A stretch of DNA of 9,265 nucleotides from Gemmatimonadota bacterium. GTDB lineage: Bacteria; Gemmatimonadota; Gemmatimonadetes; Longimicrobiales; Gaopeijiaceae. The notes beneath the pieces were generated by a model that saw nothing but the letters and a program-made list of their open reading frames with translations, was not told the DNA's origin and made no database searches. Position 1 is the first letter of the stretch; each line of letters opens with the position of its first letter. Below, piece by piece: positions 1 to 6,725 of this stretch. The translations under genes were made by a program, and so were the position numbers. The stretch covers positions 1-9,265 of the forward strand of contig JAHHMJ010000549.1 in the NCBI GenBank assembly GCA_018678395.1. The letters run 5' to 3'.

Positions 1-1
1 C

Positions 2-799
2 ACCCTCGACTTCCTCGACGCCGCCCGTGTGGGGCGCCGCCCCGAGGTCACCGCCACACGCCTGGGCGAGGTGTCGCCCGACGGTCGCTACCTGTCGATC
101 CAGCGGTGGAAGAGCATCACCGCCTTCGACCGCAGCGCCGGTCGGATGATCACGCACGTCCCCGACGGATCGCGCGTGAGTCAGCAGGAGCGCGGACGCC
201 CCCTCTTCGAAGCACTGGGCGTCTGGCTGCAAGACCGGGGTGTGCTCCCCGTTCATGCCGGGCTCGTCGCACACGCGGGGCGCGGTCTGCTCTGCGGAGG
301 TCCCGGCGGCTCCGGCAAGTCGAGCACCTGCCTGCGGTGCCTCGAGGCGGGCTTCGGTTTCCTGGGCGAGGACACGGTGGGCCTCGAGCAGACGCCGGAC
401 GGCTTCCGTGGCCACAGCGTCTTCGGCTCGGTCCAGTTGGGGCCGGAGGCCTTCGCCCGCTTCCCGCGGCTGGCCGAGGCGCGGGAGCCGATCGATCCGG
501 GCGAGGAGAAGCACATGGTCATGCTCACCGACCTCTTCTCGTCGACCCTGCAGCGAGACGTGATGATCGACGCCATCATCCTGCCCCGGGTCACGGGAGT
601 CCCCTCCCCCACCCTCCGTCCCGCCTCCGCGGGCGCGGCGCTTCGCCGTCTGGCGCCCAGCACGCTGATGCGGCGTCACGACGTCCAGGCCGGGCTGGAT
701 CGCCTGGGCGAGCTGACCCGGAGCGTGCCGGCCTTCTGGCTGGAACTCGGCGGCGAGCCTGAACGGGTGCCGGAGTGCCTCGCAGAGCTCACCCTCTGA
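2..799 (+). CDS. HPr-kinase-like P-loop serine kinase (5' end outside window)
   Basis: The frame is open from the left edge with no stop, so the gene very probably starts upstream; the GTG at 29 is only the first in-window start codon and has no clear ribosome site. A Walker A loop, GPGGSGKSS, is encoded at 299-325. It is preceded by a PVHAGLVA strand and followed by GFGFLGEDT, the arrangement seen in HPr kinase/PEP-carboxykinase-like domains, where the acidic residues after the P-loop help bind Mg. The rest resembles stand-alone HprK-related kinases rather than true HPr kinase/phosphatase of PTS control, whose longer N-terminal domain and signature segment I do not see. Related proteins occur in lasso-peptide clusters, where some phosphorylate the precursor peptide, and in surface-polysaccharide loci. 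The next gene, a glycosyltransferase, starts 10 bases after the stop and is probably co-transcribed. The substrate cannot be inferred from this sequence. The fold call is fairly safe; the role is inference. Confidence 0.75.
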   Translation, partial: TLDFLDAARVGRRPEVTATRLGEVSPDGRYLSIQRWKSITAFDRSAGRMITHVPDGSRVSQQERGRPLFEALGVWLQDRGVLPVHAGLVAHAGRGLLCGGPGGSGKSSTCLRCLEAGFGFLGEDTVGLEQTPDGFRGHSVFGSVQLGPEAFARFPRLAEAREPIDPGEEKHMVMLTDLFSSTLQRDVMIDAIILPRVTGVPSPTLRPASAGAALRRLAPSTLMRRHDVQAGLDRLGELTRSVPAFWLELGGEPERVPECLAELTL

Positions 800-809
800 G
801 CGCGGCGCC

Positions 810-1499
810 ATGGCCCCGCTGGTGACCTGCATCATCCCCGTCTTCGACGGCGAGCGCTTCCTGGCCGAAGCCGTGGAGAGCGTCCTGGCCCAGTCCTGGA
901 CGGAGATCGAGGTGCTCGTGGTCGACGACGCATCCACCGACTCCACGCCCGAGATCGCCGACGCGTTCGGAGAACCGGTGCGCCGCATCCGTCTGGCCGA
1001 AAACCGCGGTCCCGCCGCAGCCCGCAACCGGGGTCTCGACAAGGCCCGAGGCGACTTCGTCGCGTTCCTCGACGCCGACGACCGCTGGCTCCCCGCGAAG
1101 CTCGAGCGTCAGATGGCGCGCATGCCCGACCTCGACCTCTGCTTCACCGCCTACCAGAACTTCTGGGAGGCGGAGCTGGCCGACGAGGCCGAGGCCTATC
1201 GGGACCACGCCCTCAGCCGCCCGATGCGGACCTTCTGCATCTCGACGCTGCTCACCCGCCCGGCCGAGTTCGCGCGCACGGGCCGCTTCGACGAGAGCCG
1301 CCGCTTCGGCGAGAACATGCCGCTCTTCATGGCGGCGCATCGCATGGGACTCCGGGTGGAGGTCATGAGCGACGTCCTCGCCGAGCGACGGTTTCACGGG
1401 GGCAGCCTCACCCGCGAGGACCCGCAGCGGAATCGGCTGGACTTCCTGGACATCCTCAAGGATTGGCGCGACGGGAAACGGGACGGTGAGCCATCCTGA
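810..1499 (+). CDS. family 2 glycosyltransferase, short form
   Basis: The 229-residue product is a GT-A fold family 2 glycosyltransferase. The N terminus has the typical nucleotide-sugar-binding strand (VTCIIPVFDGERFL), then VVDDASTDST at about residues 37-46, ENRGPAAARNRG at 64-75, and the metal-binding DxD-type motif FLDADD at 86-91. The C-terminal half is short, with a conserved-looking RRFHGGSLT segment near the end, and shows no membrane helix, so it is probably a soluble cytoplasmic transferase using a nucleoside-diphosphate sugar. The acceptor is unknown. ATG at 810 follows the previous stop by 10 bases; the ribosome site is weak (GAG at 9 bases), suggesting coupling to the upstream kinase-like gene. 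A small GT2 beside an HprK-like kinase fits tailoring of a peptide or surface glycan, but this is context only. Confidence 0.88.
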   Translation: MAPLVTCIIPVFDGERFLAEAVESVLAQSWTEIEVLVVDDASTDSTPEIADAFGEPVRRIRLAENRGPAAARNRGLDKARGDFVAFLDADDRWLPAKLERQMARMPDLDLCFTAYQNFWEAELADEAEAYRDHALSRPMRTFCISTLLTRPAEFARTGRFDESRRFGENMPLFMAAHRMGLRVEVMSDVLAERRFHGGSLTREDPQRNRLDFLDILKDWRDGKRDGEPS

Positions 1500-1553
1500 A
1501 GGACGAGGTCCCTGGCGGGTAGACCGCGCTCGACGCTCCCCCGCATATTACGT

Positions 1554-1562
1554 GGAGGAGGT
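1554..1562 (+). promoter_or_regulatory. strong ribosome binding site of the histidine kinase
   Basis: GGAGGAGGT lies 7 bases (after the final GG) upstream of the ATG at 1569. It is a near-perfect anti-Shine-Dalgarno match and fixes the kinase start. It contrasts with the weak site of the preceding glycosyltransferase gene. Confidence 0.8.
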
Positions 1563-1568
1563 TCGGCC

Positions 1569-3026
1569 ATGCCCTCGGCGCCCGACGTACCCCACAGCCC
1601 GTCCCCGGCCGTGCCGGTCATTCCGGCTGCCCATCGTGCGCTCTTGCGGCGGGAGTTCCGCCTTCACGTTCGTGTCCGGTACGCGATCGCTGCGCTGCTG
1701 GTGGTCGGGTCGTGGACTGCCGCCGGTCTGGACGGGCTCTGGGCGACCCGCGCACCCTGGCTGACGCTCGCCGGCATCGTGGTCGCCGGCTACAACCTGC
1801 TTCTGGTGTCGGCGCACAGTCGCGTCTCGGGCGGATGGGATCGCCAGGTGTTGGGGGGAACGGTCCTCCCGCTGCACTACATGGCTGCGGTGCTCGACCT
1901 CCTGGTGGCCTCGGTAGTCATCGCGCTGCTGGGGGGTGTTCGTTCGCCCTTCATGGTGGTGTACTTCCTGCACCTGGCGTTGAGCTGTTTTCTCTATCCG
2001 CGGCGCCCGGCGTGGGCGGCGGTCGGCTTGATCGTCATGCTGATCTCGGTCCAGGCCTCGCTCGAGGTGTCGGGGATCAATCCCGCGCAGGCTCTCGTTC
2101 CCGGCGGCGCCAGCAGCCCGCTGACGGTCCGCATGGCGCTCGAGATCGTCGGCGCGTACACGGTCGTGAGCGTGACGCTCGCGGCGATGCTCCTCCCCGC
2201 GGCTCAGTGGGCGCGACGCACCCAGGTCACCCTGGAGAGCCAGCGCAACGAGCTCCGCACCCGATCGCGGCTGCGACGGGACTTCCTCCAGCTGGCCGTT
2301 CACAACCTGCGTTCGCCGCTGGCGGCGTCGCTCATGCACCTGGACAACATCCGGGGCGGGCTCGGCGGACCCCTGACGCCACAGCAGGAGCACTGGCTGG
2401 ACCGCATGGACACGCGCCTGGGTCGGCTCATGACCACGCTCAAGGACCTGGAAGTCCTGGGGACCACCGAGACGGCCCCGACGGCCGAGTGGACCCAGCC
2501 CGTCGATCTCAACGCCGTCCTGACGCAGTTGGCCTACGAGTACGAGGTCCAGGCTGCGGCCAGGGGCCTGACGATCGTGCTGGAGCTCGACGAGAGCCTC
2601 GAGCCGATCCCGGGGGTCCCGGTGCTGGTCCGCGAGGCGGTCGCGAACTACGTGAGCAACGCGGTCAAACACGCCGCTCCGCCGGGGCCGATCACCCTGC
2701 GCACCCGCATCGCGCCCACCGACCCGGCCAGACTGGTCCGCGTCGAAGTCGCCGATCGGGGACCGGGGATCGCGCCCGAGTACGAAGACCGGCTGTTCGA
2801 GGAATTCGCGCGGATTCCGTCGCAGGCCGACCTCGACCCGCGCGAGCAGGGCTCCGGCCTCGGCCTCTCCCTGGTGCGGCGCGTGGCCGAGGTGCACGGC
2901 GGCCGGGTGGGCGTGGTCACCGCTGCCGACGCGCCTTCGACCTTCTGGGTCGATTTCCCGGTCTCCGCCGACGCCTCGGGAAACGGGCCGTCGCCGTCTA
3001 CGGAGTCCGACGCGCGTTCTGAATGA
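1569..3026 (+). CDS. membrane sensor histidine kinase, RegB-like six-helix sensor
   Basis: The 485-residue protein starts with about 35 cytoplasmic residues. Six hydrophobic segments follow, at roughly 37-57, 62-82, 100-121, 127-143, 148-165 and 188-211. There is no large periplasmic domain, so sensing is probably within or at the membrane. The short loop between helices 3 and 4 reads GGVRSPF (122-128), close to the GGxxNPF heptad that binds quinone in RegB/PrrB kinases. A coiled linker leads to the HisKA domain with the phospho-acceptor His245 in AVHNLRSPL. The ATPase domain has the N-box around Asn364 (NYVSNAVKH), G1 as DRGPGI (396-401) and G2 as GSGLGLSLV (428-436), so it looks catalytically intact. 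The only cysteine is Cys140 inside helix 4; the redox cysteine of RegB near the H-box is absent. The gene ends 29 bases inside the oppositely oriented response regulator gene, its likeliest partner. The kinase call is firm; the quinone-sensing role is inferred. Confidence 0.93.
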   Translation: MPSAPDVPHSPSPAVPVIPAAHRALLRREFRLHVRVRYAIAALLVVGSWTAAGLDGLWATRAPWLTLAGIVVAGYNLLLVSAHSRVSGGWDRQVLGGTVLPLHYMAAVLDLLVASVVIALLGGVRSPFMVVYFLHLALSCFLYPRRPAWAAVGLIVMLISVQASLEVSGINPAQALVPGGASSPLTVRMALEIVGAYTVVSVTLAAMLLPAAQWARRTQVTLESQRNELRTRSRLRRDFLQLAVHNLRSPLAASLMHLDNIRGGLGGPLTPQQEHWLDRMDTRLGRLMTTLKDLEVLGTTETAPTAEWTQPVDLNAVLTQLAYEYEVQAAARGLTIVLELDESLEPIPGVPVLVREAVANYVSNAVKHAAPPGPITLRTRIAPTDPARLVRVEVADRGPGIAPEYEDRLFEEFARIPSQADLDPREQGSGLGLSLVRRVAEVHGGRVGVVTAADAPSTFWVDFPVSADASGNGPSPSTESDARSE

Positions 3027-3381
3027 CCATGCGTAAGGTGTCGGCGTTGACCGGTTTCTGCAGCACGCCGGTCACCCCCAGCCGGCCCCAGTCCTGGGCT
3101 TCGACCATTGCATCCCCCACCGAGGTGAGAAGGAGGATCGGGACATTCCGGTCCAGCCCCCGGATCCGCGTTGCCAGCGTCACGCCGGAGTCCACTTCCT
3201 CCAGCATCAGATCGAGGAGGACCGCGTCGGGACGGCGTGCCTGGAAGGCCGCGAGCCCCTCCTCGGCCGTCGGGACCGCCTCGACGTCGTAGCCGCCGGC
3301 GACCAGCATCGCCTCGACCGCTTCCCGGAAGTCCGGATCGTCCTCGACGTAGAGAATCGTGGGTGTCTGTGCGTCAGCCAT
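2998..3381 (-). CDS. single-domain response regulator (receiver only)
   Basis: The 127-residue product is a CheY-like receiver domain with no output domain. The acidic pocket is Glu13-Asp14 (YVEDD), the phospho-acceptor is Asp57 (VLLDLML), the switch Thr86 lies in LLLTS, and Lys109-Pro110 form the KP motif (VLQKP). ATG at 3381 overlaps the hoxW stop by 8 bases (ATGGCTGA), with GGAG upstream inside hoxW, so translation should be coupled to the hydrogenase operon as its last gene. It converges on the histidine kinase gene, with the last 29 bases of each overlapping. Without a DNA-binding or enzymatic domain it must act by protein contact or as a phosphorelay carrier. Assignment to the adjacent kinase is an inference from position. 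This differs from the known Ralstonia hydrogenase regulator HoxA, which is an NtrC-type DNA-binding protein. Confidence 0.93.
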   Translation of the reverse strand: MADAQTPTILYVEDDPDFREAVEAMLVAGGYDVEAVPTAEEGLAAFQARRPDAVLLDLMLEEVDSGVTLATRIRGLDRNVPILLLTSVGDAMVEAQDWGRLGVTGVLQKPVNADTLRMVIQNARRTP

Positions 3382-3925
3382 GGATCATCTCCGCTGCGGC
3401 CGCCCGGCGGACGGGCGCCTCGGCCCGCGCTGGAAGACCGTGGAAGAACTGCAGTGCGTCGTCGAGATTCCGTCGCGCCTCGCCGCCGAGGTACTCGCCG
3501 AATTCCCCGAACTCGAGGCCCCGGATCCCCAGGGTGTAGCCCCGAACCTCGGATCCGAACAGGCCGCGAGCCAGTCCCAGGATTCCCGCCGGTGACGCGC
3601 TGTGGGTCGTGAACTCGGCGTGACGCGCGCCGGGCTGGACCACCTCGAACACGAAGGATTCGGGGCCGGGCAGCATGGCATCGACGAAGACGACCAGGTC
3701 GTAGCCCGCAACCTCGGCCGCATGCTCGATGTGGAGCTGCATGGCCGTCTGCACCGTCCGGTACTCGGGAGCGTCCCAGCCGTCGGCCACCAGGGCCTCG
3801 CAGAAGGCCGGACCCAGCCCGTCGTCGAGCCGCGCCGGGTTTCCGTAGCCCAGCACCAGCACCCGCCCATCCAGTCGGGGGCCGTTCTCGGATTGTGTGC
3901 CCGTGACGGGTCGCGGCGCCGTCAC
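3374..3925 (-). CDS. hoxW: HoxW, hydrogenase maturation endopeptidase
   Basis: This 183-residue protease belongs to the HyaD/HybD/HycI family (peptidase M52). It recognises nickel in the finished HoxH active site and cleaves the HoxH C-terminal extension. The signature LGYGNPARLDDGLG spans residues 25-38. The three nickel-contact positions known from HybD correspond to Asp35 (Glu in HybD), Asp82 in VFVDAMLPG and His108 in TTHSASP, so all are present. I start it at the GTG at 3925, whose TGA overlap with the hoxH stop (GTGA) implies coupled translation; GGAG lies about 9 bases upstream. The same frame is open further upstream inside hoxH, but that extension is arginine-rich out-of-frame translation and not protease-like. 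It sits directly after its substrate gene hoxH, as expected for an operon-specific protease. Confidence 0.9.
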   Translation of the reverse strand: MTAPRPVTGTQSENGPRLDGRVLVLGYGNPARLDDGLGPAFCEALVADGWDAPEYRTVQTAMQLHIEHAAEVAGYDLVVFVDAMLPGPESFVFEVVQPGARHAEFTTHSASPAGILGLARGLFGSEVRGYTLGIRGLEFGEFGEYLGGEARRNLDDALQFFHGLPARAEAPVRRAAAAEMIHG

Positions 3926-5379
3926 GAGGCGGCGCTCCGCACCCGGCGATCGATCACCGCCCCACCGTCGTCCACGAGCTCGACCACGAGGGGCATGTTG
4001 CCGAGCGCGTGGGTGGCGCAGCTCAGGCAGGGGTCGTAGGCCCGGATCGCCACCTCGACCTGGTTCATCATGGCCTCGGTGATCTGCTCCTGCCCGTCCA
4101 TCGCGTGCCGCGCGACCGACGTCACCGAGCGGTTCATTCCCTCGTTGTTGCTCGTGGTCGAGACGATGAGGTTGCACAGCGTGACGAGGTCGTCCTCGCC
4201 GACGCGGTAGTGGTGGAAGAGCGTGCCCCGAGGCGCTTCGAGGATGCCGACCCCCTCACGCCTGCGGGTGCCGGAGGTGGTGAGATCGTCGCCGAGCAGA
4301 TCCACGTCGCCCAGGAGTCCCTCGATGACCTCGGCGCAGTGCAGCAGCTCGATCATGCGGGCCCAATGGTACGCCATCGCCGCGTGCACCGGCCGCCCAT
4401 CGGCCAGCGCCTTGAACTCGACGCGAGCCGCCTCGGCCTCCGGCGTGTCGATGTAGTCGCAGGCGTTGATCCGGGCCAGGGGTCCCACTCGGTACCACCC
4501 CTTCTCGGGGCCGAGCGCCCGCAGGTAGGGGAACTTCATGTACGACCAGGGCCGCACCTCTTCGGCGATGACGTCGAGGTAGGCCTGGTTGTCGGGCTCC
4601 TGCAGGATCACCTCTCCGCGCGCGTCGATGGCGCGCAGCTCTCCGTCGTAGATGTCCAGCGCACCGTCCGACCGCACGAGCGCCACGTAGTTCGACTCGA
4701 AATCGCCGTAGGGCCCGATGTCGGCGAGGTTGTCCATCGTGTAGGCGCGGGCCAACGCCAGCGCGGCGCGGCTCCACTCGAGCATGGTATCCACCTCGGC
4801 CACGAGCGCGTCACGATCGGCGAGGGTCAGGCTCTTGTTCACACCGCCGGGTATGGCCCCGGTGCCGTGGACCTTCTTGCCCGCAGTCGCCCGGATGATC
4901 TCCTGCCCCCACCGGCGCATGAGGATGCCCTGGCGGGCCAGATCGGGGTGAGCGACGGCCACCCCCAGGACGTTGCGCACGTCGGGGTCGGCGTCGGCTC
5001 CGAACAGCAGGTCGGGAGACGCGAGATGGAAGAAGTGAAGGGCGTGGGACTGGAAGAACTGGCCGTAGTGCATCAGACGGCGGATCTTGAGCGCCGTGGG
5101 TGTGAGATCCTCACCGCCCACCAGCCGATCCACCGCCTTCGCGGCACACAGATGATGGCTCACCGGACAGATCCCGCACAGCCGCTGAACGGCGACGGGC
5201 ATCTCCCAGAAGGGCCGCCCCTGGATGAAGCGCTCGAACCCCCGGAACTCGACGATGTGGAGCCGGGCCTCGGACACGTTCCCTTCGCGATCCCGATGGA
5301 CCGTGACCTTGCCGTGGCCCTCGACCCGCGTGACGGGCTCGATGACGATGCGCTCGACCGATTCGACCTGTGACGTCAT
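3922..5379 (-). CDS. hoxH: HoxH, [NiFe] hydrogenase large subunit
   Basis: HoxH carries the NiFe(CN)2CO site that splits or forms H2. The 485-residue precursor shows all large-subunit signatures: RVEGHGK near residues 18-24, RLCGICPVSHH with nickel ligands Cys68 and Cys71 at 66-76, and the C-terminal DPCLSCATH with ligands Cys451 and Cys454 ending at His457. Maturation should cut after His457 and remove a 28-residue tail (starting ALGNMPL), leaving about 457 residues. Length and motifs match the large subunit of the NAD-reducing soluble enzyme (group 3d) rather than membrane-bound uptake enzymes. ATG at 5379 has GGAGG 7 bases upstream, inside the 15-base gap after hoxY. The next gene, hoxW, starts on its stop codon. 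The protein is cytoplasmic and pairs with HoxY. Confidence 0.97.
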   Translation of the reverse strand: MTSQVESVERIVIEPVTRVEGHGKVTVHRDREGNVSEARLHIVEFRGFERFIQGRPFWEMPVAVQRLCGICPVSHHLCAAKAVDRLVGGEDLTPTALKIRRLMHYGQFFQSHALHFFHLASPDLLFGADADPDVRNVLGVAVAHPDLARQGILMRRWGQEIIRATAGKKVHGTGAIPGGVNKSLTLADRDALVAEVDTMLEWSRAALALARAYTMDNLADIGPYGDFESNYVALVRSDGALDIYDGELRAIDARGEVILQEPDNQAYLDVIAEEVRPWSYMKFPYLRALGPEKGWYRVGPLARINACDYIDTPEAEAARVEFKALADGRPVHAAMAYHWARMIELLHCAEVIEGLLGDVDLLGDDLTTSGTRRREGVGILEAPRGTLFHHYRVGEDDLVTLCNLIVSTTSNNEGMNRSVTSVARHAMDGQEQITEAMMNQVEVAIRAYDPCLSCATHALGNMPLVVELVDDGGAVIDRRVRSAAS

Positions 5380-5394
5380 GGTGGAGCCTCCGGG

Positions 5395-5955
5395 TCAGTC
5401 GTACTTGAGCAGGGCGTAGGGCAGGACCGGGTCCTCACCCGAGAGCAGCGCCTGGACCGCGGCCCACAGCGCATCGGCCGGGGGCGGACACCCGGGCACG
5501 TGGTAGTCGATGGGGACCACCTCGTGACACGGGTAGACCCGGTCCAGGAGGAGCGGCAATTCGGGGTCGTCGGGGATCCGCCCCGTGGGATTCACCGTCG
5601 AGGGGCCCGACAGGTAGGCCTCGTCGAGGCACTCCTTCAGGGGGACCCGGTTCCGGAGCGCGGGGATCCCACCCATCGTGGCGCAGTCCCCGACCGACAC
5701 CAGGACGTCGCAATGATCGCGGAACGCCCGCAGCGTCTCGACGTTCTCGGCGTTGCAGCAACCGCCCTCGATGAGGCCCACGGCGCAGCGCGCAGCGAAG
5801 GTCTTCCGGTCGACGATCGGCGACTTGTGGATCTCCACGAGCTCGGCGAGTTCGAGGATGCGCTCGTCGATGTCGAGAAGCGACATGTGGCACCCGAAGC
5901 AGCCGGCGAGCGACACGGTGGCGATGCGGGGCCTGGTCCCGGCTTCGGTGCTCAT
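5395..5955 (-). CDS. hoxY: HoxY, [NiFe] hydrogenase small subunit
   Basis: The 186-residue protein is the short, signal-peptide-less small subunit of group 3d enzymes. It passes electrons from HoxH to the diaphorase through a single proximal [4Fe-4S] cluster. Its four ligands are visible: Cys19 and Cys22 in AGCFGC, Cys91 in SVGDC and Cys156 in VPGCPP. The medial and distal cluster domain of uptake enzymes is absent, as usual for HoxY. ATG at 5955 overlaps the hoxU stop (ATGA) and has two overlapping GGGAGG sites just upstream, which fixes the start; the reading frame is open further upstream, but that part is a shadow of hoxU. An unusual vicinal pair, Cys66-Cys67, follows the conserved EGG motif. 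It ends with KYD, like other HoxY proteins I recall. Confidence 0.95.
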   Translation of the reverse strand: MSTEAGTRPRIATVSLAGCFGCHMSLLDIDERILELAELVEIHKSPIVDRKTFAARCAVGLIEGGCCNAENVETLRAFRDHCDVLVSVGDCATMGGIPALRNRVPLKECLDEAYLSGPSTVNPTGRIPDDPELPLLLDRVYPCHEVVPIDYHVPGCPPPADALWAAVQALLSGEDPVLPYALLKYD

Positions 5956-6725
5956 GATGCCTCCCTCCCGGCCGAGGCCGCCGGCTCGAGCGACTCCCCG
6001 TCCGAAGCGCCGTCCGGCGCACCCTCCGCCTCCCCGTCGGTCGCTCCGATGGGTTCGTGGTCGTAGGCCCGCCCGCCCACGGGCACCTGGAAGCCCTGCC
6101 GCTTGCGCAGCAGCGCGCCGACCGGGCAGGCGTCGAGCGCCCGGTCGGTGACGTCGGCCTCGGAGTCCTTCAGGCGCACACCGGGATCGACCGCGATCCG
6201 ACGCTCGGCACCCCGGTAGACGAAGCCGAACACCTGCTTGCCGTCGAGGTCGCGCGACGTCCGCACGCACCGGGCGCACAGGATGCACCGGTTGTGGTCG
6301 AGCATGATGTCGGGGTGGGACGCATCGACGTCGCGCTCGGGCGCCAGGTACGGATGGGTCGGAGCCGTCACGCCCAGCCGATAGGCCATGGCCTGGAGCT
6401 CGCAGTTTCCGCTCTTCTCACAGGACATGCAGAAGTGGTTGCCGCCGACGAAGAGCATCTCGACCAGCTCCCGCCGCCAGGCGTTCAGCTCGTCGGTGTC
6501 GTTCTCGACGGTCGCCCCGTCCATCGCGGGCTGAATGCAGGCGGCGCAGGGACGGCCGTTCACCTTGACCGTGCACACCCGGCAGCTGCCCCACGGATCG
6601 AGGCCCGGGACGTGGCAGAGGCGTGGAATGTAGACGCCCGCCTCGATGGCCGCGTCCATGATGGTCTGCGAGCGGTAGGCCTCGATGCGATGCCCGTCGA
6701 GCATGAACGTGACCCGGTCAGACAT
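5952..6725 (-). CDS. hoxU: HoxU, diaphorase iron-sulfur subunit
   Basis: HoxU is the NuoG-N-terminal-like subunit that wires HoxF to the HoxYH module. The 257 residues contain a plant-type [2Fe-2S] site (Cys37, Cys48, Cys51, Cys63). Next comes a His97/Cys99/Cys102/Cys108 site in NHFCMSCEKSGNC, typical of HoxU. A further [4Fe-4S] site uses Cys147, Cys150, Cys153 (CILCARC) and Cys200 (DACPVGAL). ATG at 6725 is preferred over the in-frame GTG at 6731 because AGGAGG sits 5 bases before the ATG and would overlap the GTG. The start lies 8 bases inside the hoxF stop region. The last 30 or so residues, after YDHEPIG, form a low-complexity tail rich in Asp, Glu, Gly and Ala that has no counterpart in the HoxU sequences I can recall. 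Confidence 0.95.
   Translation of the reverse strand: MSDRVTFMLDGHRIEAYRSQTIMDAAIEAGVYIPRLCHVPGLDPWGSCRVCTVKVNGRPCAACIQPAMDGATVENDTDELNAWRRELVEMLFVGGNHFCMSCEKSGNCELQAMAYRLGVTAPTHPYLAPERDVDASHPDIMLDHNRCILCARCVRTSRDLDGKQVFGFVYRGAERRIAVDPGVRLKDSEADVTDRALDACPVGALLRKRQGFQVPVGGRAYDHEPIGATDGEAEGAPDGASDGESLEPAASAGREAS
5960..5969 (-). promoter_or_regulatory. tandem ribosome binding sites deciding the hoxY start
   Basis: Read on the minus strand, GGGAGGGAGG lies 4 bases before the ATG at 5955, giving two overlapping GGGAGG sites at 4 and 8 bases spacing. It lies inside the end of hoxU and supports starting hoxY here although the frame stays open upstream. Confidence 0.75.

Noticed and set aside
1493..1511. 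Small hairpins (TCCTGAAGGA, GGACGAGGTCC) after the glycosyltransferase stop
   Set aside because: Stems are only 4 pairs with no U-tract; not a credible terminator.
1520..1549. Possible sigma-70-like promoter (TAGACC, 18-base spacer, CATATT) before the kinase gene
   Set aside because: Each box matches only 4 of 6 positions, and transcription from it would begin about inside the ribosome site at 1554-1562, leaving it unusable. The AT-rich patch may still matter but I cannot support a promoter.
1548..2897. A 449-codon open frame on the minus strand antisense to the histidine kinase
   Set aside because: Arg/His/Gln-rich with no domain, opposite a clear kinase gene; a shadow frame.
3010..3017. 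Palindrome ACGCGCGT at the end of the kinase gene
   Set aside because: An 8-base palindrome is expected by chance in GC-rich coding DNA, with no second copy or associated structure.
3385..3870. Alternative minus-strand frame overlapping hoxW
   Set aside because: Ser/Arg/Pro-rich sequence lacking motifs, in a different frame from the clear HoxW protease signature.
3926..4177. Possible N-terminal extension of hoxW into hoxH
   Set aside because: The frame is open but the peptide is arginine- and glycine-rich out-of-frame hoxH sequence. The protease family begins shortly before LGYGNP, and the GTGA overlap gives a natural start.
4009..5373. A 454-codon open frame on the plus strand antisense to hoxH
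   Set aside because: It mirrors hoxH codons (Val/Asp/His/Gly-rich, no recognisable domain) and has no ribosome site; a codon-bias shadow.
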